Part shown: one piece after another, positions 1-6,383 of the stretch
Numbering within the stretch: the first letter of the stretch is position 1
Layout: every line of letters begins with the position of its first letter
DNA from: Fibrobacteria bacterium GUT77
GTDB lineage: Bacteria; Fibrobacterota; Chitinivibrionia; Chitinivibrionales; Chitinispirillaceae
Direction: 5' to 3'
DNA length: 9,913 bases
Assembly (NCBI GenBank): GCA_001462255.1
Contig: LIUJ01000026.1
Span: 1-9,913, forward strand
Position numbers and translations under genes: made by a program
Notes under the pieces: generated by a model
Told to the model about the DNA's origin: nothing
The model's database searches: none
The model's input: only the letters and a program-made list of their open reading frames with translations

Positions 1-340
1 AAGATGATAAAGGATTATTCGCTTACGATAGACGATCCCGATGTTAAGGCTGTTGTAGATGTGTTGCACTGCGTAGCGGCCGACTCGCAGTTGCGCAAAG
101 AATTGGGGAAGGAGCGGTATTATCAGGAGGCCATGGAAGACGCGTTTGGTGAGAAGGATAGGGAGATAGCGAAGACCAAACGCGAAATGGAAGAGGCTAA
201 ACAACACGAAGAGGAGGCCAAACAACGCGAAGAGGAAGCCAGGCGGCAGCGCGAGGTACCTGAAATATGACGTAAAGCTACACGAGCCGGAAATCGCGAG
301 AATAACAGGGCTGACCGAGACGGAAATTGAGGGAATGTAA
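1..340 (+). pseudogene. C-terminal part of an Rpn-family (PD-(D/E)XK nuclease/transposase-like) protein, frameshifted
   Basis: The frame is open from the left window edge, so the ATG at 4 is probably internal and the nuclease core lies outside. The visible part has a helical segment (VVDVLHCVAADSQLRKEL), the motif AMEDAFGEKDREIAK, then a Glu/Lys/Arg/Gln coiled coil made of a repeated KQxEEEA unit. The frame stops at TGA 268-270. A second frame, entered by about 257, continues as YLKYDVKLH followed by EPEIARITGLTETEIEGM and ends at TAA 338-340. A coiled coil followed by an 'IxxITGLxxxEI' tail is the usual C-terminus of Rpn-type proteins as I know them, so a one-base loss (or two-base gain) near 245-258 has probably split one gene. 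Rpn proteins are nucleases linked to RecA-independent recombination. Without the N-terminal half the family call rests on tail architecture. A sequencing error instead of true decay is possible. Confidence 0.6.
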
Positions 341-367
341 CGTTAGTAACGGTATTTTATGAGTATT

Positions 368-458
368 AGGAGGCAAAACAATTAAGCAACTACCTATTGT
401 TATACATGACTTTGAACATATCCGTCAAAAAAGCGCACTATATGTGGAACTACTATAA
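368..458 (+). pseudogene. N-terminal remnant of an AAA-ATPase-like/DUF1703-type protein with its ribosome binding site
   Basis: AGGAGG at 368-373 is followed, after 7 bases, by ATT at 381 and 25 codons ending at TAA 456-458. The peptide begins (I)KQLPIVIHDFEHIRQKS and ends ALYVELL. This closely resembles the N-terminus of AAA-ATPase-like/PD-(D/E)XK (DUF1703-type) proteins, which typically begin MK-LPIG-Q-FE-IR and then a YVDKT-like stretch. Here ATT stands where ATG is expected, and the match is lost just after the 'YV' position. The rest of the gene (normally over 500 codons) is absent, because the TPR gene's 3' end starts at 462 on the other strand. I read it as the stump of a deleted or recombined gene, not an active one. 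Such genes are multicopy in some gut bacteria, which would favour recombination. The family match is from memory of the motif. Confidence 0.55.
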
Positions 459-461
459 CCG

Positions 462-2060
462 TTAACTGTAATTTTGTCCGTTTTTTGACTTTTCCGGGCG
501 GTGCGCTTTGGCCGCCGCCCATTTGTGTTTGAGCGCCCGTATCGCCGCTATTGCCCCCAGCGACGCCGCGTAGAGCGCCGCCGCGCCGCCGACGCCCGCC
601 CAACCGAAGAGAAGGCCGGCGGGGATGGCCAGCGCGGCGGAAACCGCCGTGTAGTACATCAGTCCGAAGCGGAAGAGGTAGTGCTTGAATACGTACTCGC
701 GAAATGCCGCGGGACGTTGTCCGGTAAAACGCAGAAAGCGTATTCCCTCCTGTGTAAAGCCGTCCCTGAAGTGTTTGTGCCGCGTAAAACCGTTCATTGC
801 CTCCGTCCAACCGCTTTTCTGCACGTAGCTCGCGAAGAGCGGCAGGCTGTACTTGGTGTGCCCTTGTTCTAGGAGTATTTCGATCATGGGCGGCAACAGT
901 TCTTTTTCGGTGGGCATGGTATTGTAGGCGAGGCGCAGACAGCGGAAAGCGTCGGCGTTTTGGCGTTTCTCGCGATAGTAGTCGGCGAGGAACCAGTAGT
1001 CTTCGGTGCAGTGCGGGTACTCTATCGTTATGACTTTGTTTACGGTGTCTATCATCCGTTTGTGCCTTCCGGCGGCGCGCAGGTGTTGGTAGTAATCGCG
1101 CATGGCGTCGGTATTTTCGGGGTCAAGGGCGATGGCTTTTTCAAAGAGCGCGTCGGCGGCCTCGTGGTCGCCGCGTTCGGAGCACGCGATGGCCTTCACC
1201 CGGTACCCCTCCGCGTCTATCGGCGCCACGGAGATGGCTTTGTCGGCGTTTTGAGTGGCCTCGTCCATGCGTCCGGTGTTCAGGTTGACGTAAGCGAGAT
1301 CGAGGTAGCCCGTGGGGGAATTCGGGTAGAGCGAGATCGAGTGCTTGGCCAACGCCTCCGCTCTGTCGAAATCGCCGCGTTGTGACACGCAGTATATTAG
1401 CTTCGATATATGGCGCGCGTTTTTGGGCGATTCGCGGAGCGCCTCCTCAAAGAGCGCGACCGCCGCGTCGGCCTTGCCGTTGAATATCAGGTGATCGGCG
1501 TAGAGGTCGCGCGCCTCATCGAAGTTCGGGCTTATTTGCAACGCCGCCTTGTAACAATTCGCGGCCTCTTCGGCGCGCCCCAAGCGGTCAAAGGCAAGCC
1601 CGCCGTTGCGGTAGGTGTCCGGATTGTTGGAGTTGAGCGCCTTTGCGCGCTCAAAGCAGGCAATCGCCCGATCAGGTTCGTTTATCTCCGTGTAGTACCA
1701 AATAAGCGCCGAATATACGGGTTCGCTGTCGGGATAAAGCCTGTGCGCCTCAAGTAGAAAACGTCCCCCGCGGCGCACCGCGTTCATCATGGCAAACGCG
1801 TAGAAGATCCCAAGCAGGCAATCGATGTTATCGCGCTCTATCCGCAGTCCGGCGATAAGACAGGAAACGGCCTCGCGAGGCATATTTTGCTCGGCGTAGA
1901 CGCGAGAATAGAGGTAGTGGTACTCCCAATACTCCTGAAACACCGGACGATACTTGTCAAGCAGATCGCGGGCGTCGTCTATAAGGCCGAGTTCTAAAAA
2001 CTCTTGGGCGCTTTCCAACAGTTCGGGAAGGTCCGACCAATCGTCCTCGGTATACATCAT
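462..2060 (-). CDS. Tetratricopeptide-repeat protein with C-terminal membrane hairpin
   Basis: This 532-residue protein is mostly tandem TPR helix pairs over about residues 10-320, with typical spacing and consensus positions (for example GRAEEAANCYKAALQISPN at 161-179 and AADALFEKAIALDPEN at 301-316). More divergent helical repeats run to about 440. Residues 468-508 form two hydrophobic segments rich in Ala and Gly, and the tail is basic. No signal peptide is seen, so the TPR part is probably cytoplasmic and anchored by the C-terminal hairpin. TPR domains are protein-interaction scaffolds; the partner is unknown. It is the last gene of the minus-strand run, and its ATG overlaps the TGA of the preceding 67-codon frame. 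GGAG at 2071-2074 lies 10 bases before the ATG at 2060; a second ATG follows immediately, so the start may shift by one codon. Its place in the operon suggests a role in assembling or regulating the acyltransferase system, which is inference. Confidence 0.85.
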   Translation of the reverse strand: MMYTEDDWSDLPELLESAQEFLELGLIDDARDLLDKYRPVFQEYWEYHYLYSRVYAEQNMPREAVSCLIAGLRIERDNIDCLLGIFYAFAMMNAVRRGGRFLLEAHRLYPDSEPVYSALIWYYTEINEPDRAIACFERAKALNSNNPDTYRNGGLAFDRLGRAEEAANCYKAALQISPNFDEARDLYADHLIFNGKADAAVALFEEALRESPKNARHISKLIYCVSQRGDFDRAEALAKHSISLYPNSPTGYLDLAYVNLNTGRMDEATQNADKAISVAPIDAEGYRVKAIACSERGDHEAADALFEKAIALDPENTDAMRDYYQHLRAAGRHKRMIDTVNKVITIEYPHCTEDYWFLADYYREKRQNADAFRCLRLAYNTMPTEKELLPPMIEILLEQGHTKYSLPLFASYVQKSGWTEAMNGFTRHKHFRDGFTQEGIRFLRFTGQRPAAFREYVFKHYLFRFGLMYYTAVSAALAIPAGLLFGWAGVGGAAALYAASLGAIAAIRALKHKWAAAKAHRPEKSKNGQNYS

Positions 2061-2260
2061 CTTTTTATGGCTCCAAGATACGGTTGACGTCCGGTTTTGA
2101 AAATTTTGACGCCCTTGGCGACGGTATTGACGTTGAGCTCGTGAAAATCCAATGAATAATATACATTACGGGCCGACCGTGACGCCGAAAAACGATTTAT
2201 TACAATTTTGAACCCAACACCGAACGCTACCGACGTCGCGACTTGATAGATTCTTTTTAT
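2057..2260 (-). CDS. Small basic protein of unknown function, apparent ATA start codon (67 codons)
   Basis: The 196 bases between SGNH-3 and the TPR gene are not empty. A frame runs stop-free from ATA at 2260 to TGA 2059-2057. The peptide begins (I)KRIYQVATSVAFGVGFKIV and ends GRQPYLGAIKR. It has a hydrophobic stretch at about residues 5-20, no cysteine, and many Lys/Arg. Between the upstream in-frame stop (TGA 2290-2288) and TTG at 2152 there is no ATG, GTG or TTG. The ATA sits 6 bases after AGAGGAG (2273-2267) and overlaps the SGNH-3 stop TAA; one G in place of A would give the common ATGA stop/start overlap. The 3' end overlaps the TPR start (TGATG). This fit at both ends supports a real gene with a very rare AUA start, a recent start-codon mutation, or a base error. 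I do not recognise a family. Confidence 0.5.
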   Translation of the reverse strand: MKRIYQVATSVAFGVGFKIVINRFSASRSARNVYYSLDFHELNVNTVAKGVKIFKTGRQPYLGAIKR

Positions 2261-3633
2261 TGATCGCTCCTCTTGTAACGATCGTATTCATCAAGCAAAG
2301 CGTCGGCAAACGCCGTTCCTTGATTTACGTAGCCGTCTATGGTGTAGTGTACGTTGTCTTTTGAAATTTTCAGCTCGGTAAGATTGCCGTCGGGTTTGAT
2401 AAGACCCGTAGTGAAAGCGTACAAATCCCACACCGCGACGCCGTCCATTCGCGTTATTGCCTCCGAGTAATTTTCGGCGTAAGTGTTCCACCTTTTGTGG
2501 CGCAGAAGTGAAAACGGCGGCGTCGTTATCAGAATAGGAGTGTCGCCGCACCGCTTTTTGACATTGTCGATTAGTAGCCTCATTGATTCCATGAACGCCT
2601 CCGTAGAGAGTTTGCCGTAAGATTCGTTGGTGCCGAAAGAAATCACCACAAGGTCGGGACGCAACGCCGGAAGTTGTTCAAAAAACAACGGAGTAGCGTT
2701 GAAATTGCCCGCCGTAGCGCCTACCGACCCGACGGTGTGATAGATGAGGCCGGGCGTGTCGTTTTCGACTATCAGTCCGTTGATGTTGAAAATGTCCTGC
2801 TTAGGCGCGCCGAGTATGTATATCGCCGACATCGGTTTCGCTTGATGAAACGACAACACGTAACGGTTCTCACATTGAAAATCCACGGGACTGAATAAGG
2901 CGGTGTCCACGCCGCTTTCTACTGTCGTAATGGGGATGCGCAAATTCCTTCCGACTTGAACGCTGTTCGACTTCAATTTGTTCTCGCTTTTTATGGCCGC
3001 TACGGGAACGTTGTATAATTTAGCGATATTGTCCGGCGTTTCGCCGCGTTTGACTTTGTGGATCTTTATACTCTGCGTTTCATTGTACGCGATCGGGTTC
3101 TTGTCTCCGTCCGCGACGGCCAATCGGTAGGACGACGCGGTTGGGGCGACCACTTTTATCGTATTGAAATCGTATTCGGCCTCTCTTGCTTCTACGGAGA
3201 GGGCCAATAGGTCGGTTTTGGCGCTGAACCCGTAGCCGGACAGACCGAACTCGGCGCCGGAGTCGCAACGCGACGTTTGGCTGTTGCGGCATATCCGCCA
3301 CTCGGCGTTGGTGGCGAAGTTGTACGGTCGTCGGGCGGACGCCTTGTTTCGATTGTACGGAAACACGAACCCGCGTCCTCCATCCCCGAATCGTTGTTGC
3401 AGAGGCCCGCGCGTCGCGTCCGTGAAGATGTCCGCCTGAACGTGGGAGTCTCCGATATGGGCGATGCTGACCTTTCCCGTTTTGGTCGTCTCCAGTTTGG
3501 CGAGTTTTTCGAAGAATGGGTTCATATACGCCGCGTTGCGTATAGGCGGCGTGTGTTCCGATTCCGCTGCGCAAATTCGCGTTGCGATAATGAGGAACGC
3601 CGTCGCTGCGTCCCGTAAGCGTCTACCGTTCAT
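2257..3633 (-). CDS. Secreted SGNH hydrolase with internal LysM domain (SGNH-3), Ape1/PatB-like
   Basis: This 458-residue protein starts with a short basic segment and a hydrophobic helix (about 7-23), consistent with export to the periplasm. SGNH blocks are complete: IGDSHVQAD with nucleophile Ser63, a Gly block around VGSVG (301-305), FGTNES with Asn336, and DNVHYT with Asp426/His429. After block I comes LQQRFGDGGRGFVFP, a pattern I associate with Ape1-type peptidoglycan O-acetyl esterases. A beta-rich insert (about 95-260) follows before the Gly block. Within that insert, residues 189-235 form a LysM domain (KVKRGETPDNIAKLYNV, then a final 'VGRNLRIP'), which its paralogue SGNH-2 lacks. Cys115/Cys123 could form a disulfide. 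The likely role is O-acetyl transfer to, or removal from, a GlcNAc-containing glycan, most likely peptidoglycan. The gene starts 30 bases after the MBOAT stop, with GGAGG 11 bases before the ATG. Whether it is an esterase or a transferase cannot be told from sequence. Confidence 0.87.
   Translation of the reverse strand: MNGRRLRDAATAFLIIATRICAAESEHTPPIRNAAYMNPFFEKLAKLETTKTGKVSIAHIGDSHVQADIFTDATRGPLQQRFGDGGRGFVFPYNRNKASARRPYNFATNAEWRICRNSQTSRCDSGAEFGLSGYGFSAKTDLLALSVEAREAEYDFNTIKVVAPTASSYRLAVADGDKNPIAYNETQSIKIHKVKRGETPDNIAKLYNVPVAAIKSENKLKSNSVQVGRNLRIPITTVESGVDTALFSPVDFQCENRYVLSFHQAKPMSAIYILGAPKQDIFNINGLIVENDTPGLIYHTVGSVGATAGNFNATPLFFEQLPALRPDLVVISFGTNESYGKLSTEAFMESMRLLIDNVKKRCGDTPILITTPPFSLLRHKRWNTYAENYSEAITRMDGVAVWDLYAFTTGLIKPDGNLTELKISKDNVHYTIDGYVNQGTAFADALLDEYDRYKRSDQ
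2267..2273 (-). promoter_or_regulatory. Ribosome binding site for the ATA-start frame
   Basis: The minus strand reads AGAGGAG here, inside the last codons of SGNH-3 and 6 bases before the ATA at 2260. It serves no other visible start, since the next ATG on this strand is the TPR start about 200 bases further on. It is the main reason for placing the start of the small frame at the ATA. Confidence 0.5.
2929..3069 (-). other. LysM domain insertion within SGNH-3
   Basis: Residues 189-235 of SGNH-3 match the LysM pattern: an 'HKVKRGETPDNIAKLYNV' first half, a 'xAIKSENKLKSNSVQVG' middle, and a closing 'RNLRIPI' strand. Aligning SGNH-2 and SGNH-3 by eye, the flanks match (DGNKKPLSY with DGDKNPIAY, and FRPVEF with FSPVDF), and SGNH-2 has only a few residues in between. 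The domain is therefore an insertion inside the catalytic chain, not a terminal add-on. Confidence 0.85.
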
Positions 3634-3663
3634 GTGTATTATTCCCTCCCGCTTCCCGCAATC

Positions 3664-5142
3664 TTAAAACTGAAAATAAATAAACGGTTGAACCTCGCTG
3701 GAGGCCGTTGCTTGCACAAGCCACAGTACCAGCCCAACGACCGATGCCTTGACGATTACGGGCATAGCCGTAAAGAGTTCGCGCAGTCGCCGCGTAACGC
3801 CGTCGGGCGTAAAGTGCGTGACGAATCCGGCCAAGAGCACGATCAAAACGTTTTTATACGCGGCGACCACCGTAAGCCAATGCTCCGCCATAAAATCGAT
3901 TTGGCCTATTCTTCCCAACACGTCAGCCGCCGCGCCGAAGGTTGGGGCGCGAAAAAATATCCACGCGAAAGCCACGAAGTGGAAGGTCAATATTACTCCG
4001 ACGATACGCGTAAACGCGTTTTGCGGTATTTTGAGGTAAGGTTTAAGCGCGCGCTCAACGGCCAACGCCAAACCGTGCAACCCGCCCCAAACGACAAACC
4101 GCCACGCCGCCCCGTGCCACAACCCCCCTATCAACATCGTCAGGAACAAATTGACATAGGTGCGAATTTTTCCGCGGCGGTTGCCTCCGAGCGATATATA
4201 AAGATAGTCGCGCAACCACGAAGAAAGGGAGATGTGCCATCGTCTCCAAAACTCGGTGATGGAGCTTGATTTGTACGGGGCGAGAAAATTTACCGGGAGT
4301 TTGAATCCCATAAGTAGCGCCAAGCCGATCGCCATATCCGAATAGCCCGAAAAGTCGCAATATATTTGAATGGCGTACCCGTAAACGGCAAGCAGGTTTT
4401 CTATGGCGCTATAACTGCCGGGAGCGCTGAATACCCTGTCCACGAAATTAAGCGAGATATAGTCCGAAATGACCGCCTTTTTGACGAGCCCAGCCATGAT
4501 AAGGAACAGCGCGTTGCCCATCTCTTCTTTTGTAAGCTTGAGTTGTTCGTAGATTTGCGGCAAAAAATCTTTCGCGCGGACTATAGGCCCGGCTACCAAC
4601 TGCGGAAAAAAGCATAGGTAAAAGGAGAAATCAAGCAGATTGCCAGCGGGTTCGATTTGCCTTCTGTAAATGTCCGCGGCGTAACTGACGGTCTGAAACA
4701 TAAAAAAGGAAATACCTATAGGCAATACGATGTTTTGGAGCGAAATATCTCCGCCGAAAACGGAGTTTATATTGCCGATAATGAAGTTCGTGTATTTATA
4801 GTACGCCAAAACACCCAAATTCATTACAGTTAAAAGTATGAGATAAACTTTTCTCGTTCCCGGTTTCTCCGCGTGATACATGACTTTTGACAAAAAATAG
4901 TTGAAGACGGCCGTTGCGGCGAGCAGGATGAAGTACATCCCTCCGGCCTTGTAGTAAAAGAAAAGCGAAAAAAGCAGGACGTAGGCCGTGCGAAAGCGGT
5001 TGAATTTGCGGGTAAAAACGTACACTAAGTAAAACGCGAGAAACAGTCCCATAAACAGTCCGCTGCTGAAAAGTAGCGGGGATTTGGGATCATACGCGAA
5101 CCACGACGGATTGAAGAGAACGCTTATATCAAAAACGCTCAT
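3664..5142 (-). CDS. MBOAT-family O-acyltransferase (AlgI/PatA-like)
   Basis: This is a polytopic inner-membrane protein of 492 residues, the usual size for the AlgI/PatA/DltB group. Signature segments are an N-terminal hydrophobic array, LPIGISFFMFQTVSY (140-154), FFPQLVAGPIVRAKDFLPQI (178-197), CDFSGYSDMAIGLA (262-275), FWRRWHISLSSWLRDYLYI (298-316), and IGGLWHGAAW (338-347) with His343 as the expected catalytic histidine. The C-terminus ends PFIYFQF, typical of the family. Known members carry an acetyl group from a cytoplasmic donor through the membrane and hand it to a periplasmic SGNH partner, which acylates alginate, peptidoglycan or another glycan. The start overlaps the SGNH-2 stop by 4 bases (ATGA), and AGGAGG lies 5 bases before the ATG, so the two are translationally coupled. 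Flanking SGNH genes on both sides support joint work. The substrate is not shown by the sequence. I give no gene symbol because patA and algI cannot be told apart here. Confidence 0.93.
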   Translation of the reverse strand: MSVFDISVLFNPSWFAYDPKSPLLFSSGLFMGLFLAFYLVYVFTRKFNRFRTAYVLLFSLFFYYKAGGMYFILLAATAVFNYFLSKVMYHAEKPGTRKVYLILLTVMNLGVLAYYKYTNFIIGNINSVFGGDISLQNIVLPIGISFFMFQTVSYAADIYRRQIEPAGNLLDFSFYLCFFPQLVAGPIVRAKDFLPQIYEQLKLTKEEMGNALFLIMAGLVKKAVISDYISLNFVDRVFSAPGSYSAIENLLAVYGYAIQIYCDFSGYSDMAIGLALLMGFKLPVNFLAPYKSSSITEFWRRWHISLSSWLRDYLYISLGGNRRGKIRTYVNLFLTMLIGGLWHGAAWRFVVWGGLHGLALAVERALKPYLKIPQNAFTRIVGVILTFHFVAFAWIFFRAPTFGAAADVLGRIGQIDFMAEHWLTVVAAYKNVLIVLLAGFVTHFTPDGVTRRLRELFTAMPVIVKASVVGLVLWLVQATASSEVQPFIYFQF

Positions 5143-6383
5143 TTACCCCTCCTCACGTACCGGTTGTACTCTTCAAGCAACGCGGCGGCAAGCGCCGTTC
5201 CCTGATCGACGTACCCCTCAACGGTATAGTGTATGTTGTCGCCGGAGATTTTATGCGGTTGCGACGTTTCCTCCGCTACGGCGAGACCGCCGGTGAATTT
5301 GTATAGGTCCCACACGGCAACGTCCGTCTTACGTAGCATGGCTTCCGAATATTCCGCCACGTATGAGTTCGGCCTTTTGTTGCGCAAAAGCGAAGCCGGC
5401 GGCGTTGTCACCAAAACCGGGACGCCGCGGCAATACATTTTGACGTTATCGAGAATCAGCTCCATGGATCCCATAAACTCATCCGCGGAGAGTTCGCCGA
5501 ATGACTCGTTGGTGCCGAATGACACAACGACAAGATCGGGGCGTAAAATCGGGAGTTGCTCAAAGAACAGCGGCGTCGCGTTGAAATGATCCGCCATGCT
5601 TCCTATCGTCCCGATATTGTGATATACGACGCCCGGAGCGTCTTTTTCGACAACCAGCCCGTTTATGTTGTATATATCTTGCTTTTTGGCGCTAAGCACG
5701 TATATCGACGACATCGGTTTTTCCTGGCGGTACGACACTAAAAAAGGTTCCTGCCGTCGAAATTCCACGGGGCGGAACGCGGAGGTGTCCGCGTACGAGA
5801 GCGGCTTCTTGTTTCCGTCGATCGTAGCCAGTCGGTAGGAGGTTACGGACGGAGAGATTACTTTTATGGTGTTGAAATGATACCGCGTTTCGCTCGCTTC
5901 CACCGATAGGGCGAAAGGTTGCGTTTTGGTGGCGAATCCGTAGCCGGATAACCCGAACTCGGTGCCCGGTTCGCATTTTGAGGGTTGACTGTTCCTGCAC
6001 ACCCGCCAGTCGGCGTTTGTGTAAAAGCGATATGGTTGTGAGCTCGCTTTGTTTCGGGTGTAGGGGAATATGAACCCTCGTCCCCCGTCCCCAAAGCGTT
6101 GTTGTAACGGTTGTCGCGCGGCGTCCGTGAGGTGATCGCCCTGAATGTGAGAATCGCCTATATGGACGATGTTGACTTTTCCGCCTTTGCCGGATTCCAA
6201 GCGGGATAGTTTCTCGAAAACCGGGTACAAAAGCGCCGCGTTCTTCACGGAAGGGGGCGTCTGCGCCGAAGTCGCCGCGCCGAACGACGCCGTAGCAATG
6301 AAAAACGTAATTGCCGCTCGTATAACGCGTTTGCTATTCGCTTTCATTATCGTTATTGCTCTCATCAACGCTTGCATTCTCAT
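5139..6383 (-). CDS. Secreted SGNH hydrolase (SGNH-2), Ape1/PatB-like
   Basis: This 414-residue paralogue of SGNH-3 is similar along its full length apart from the LysM insertion. The catalytic blocks are IGDSHIQGD (Ser78), a Gly block near Gly258-Gly261, FGTNESFG (Asn292), and DNIHYT (Asp382/His385). LQQRFGDGGRGFIFP follows block I. Cys129 and Cys137 match the cysteine pair of SGNH-3. An exported N-terminus is clear: a basic KANSKR stretch, a hydrophobic helix (about 21-37), then SAQTPP as a likely signal peptidase site. The start is uncertain. ATG 6383 and ATG 6377 both lie behind a double Shine-Dalgarno, while ATG 6347 would give the most normal signal peptide but has no visible site. The gene overlaps the end of SGNH-1 by 50 bases from the first ATG, or 14 from the last, and its stop overlaps the MBOAT start. 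It is probably the direct partner of the MBOAT as acetyltransferase or esterase. Confidence 0.88.
   Translation of the reverse strand: MRMQALMRAITIMKANSKRVIRAAITFFIATASFGAATSAQTPPSVKNAALLYPVFEKLSRLESGKGGKVNIVHIGDSHIQGDHLTDAARQPLQQRFGDGGRGFIFPYTRNKASSQPYRFYTNADWRVCRNSQPSKCEPGTEFGLSGYGFATKTQPFALSVEASETRYHFNTIKVISPSVTSYRLATIDGNKKPLSYADTSAFRPVEFRRQEPFLVSYRQEKPMSSIYVLSAKKQDIYNINGLVVEKDAPGVVYHNIGTIGSMADHFNATPLFFEQLPILRPDLVVVSFGTNESFGELSADEFMGSMELILDNVKMYCRGVPVLVTTPPASLLRNKRPNSYVAEYSEAMLRKTDVAVWDLYKFTGGLAVAEETSQPHKISGDNIHYTVEGYVDQGTALAAALLEEYNRYVRRGK

Noticed and set aside
341..351. CGTTA-G-TAACG inverted repeat just after the Rpn-type stop, followed by TATTTTAT
   Set aside because: The usable stem is only 3-5 pairs with almost no loop and the T-run is broken; too weak to call a terminator.
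425..461. T-run on the minus strand after the TPR stop (TTTTTT near 427-432) as a terminator
   Set aside because: Only a 3-base CAC/GTG stem precedes it, so no stable hairpin is visible; the stretch also holds the AAA-ATPase-like remnant on the plus strand.
2257..2260. The 67-codon frame as a frameshifted extension of SGNH-3
   Set aside because: SGNH-3 ends at the same point as its paralogue SGNH-2 (DEYDRYKRSDQ versus EEYNRYVRRGK), so its stop is natural and the next frame is separate.
3573..3633. Lipoprotein signal with Cys21 in SGNH-3
   Set aside because: The residues before the cysteine (ATRIC) do not fit the lipobox, with Arg at -2 and Ile at -1; ordinary signal peptidase I cleavage is more likely.
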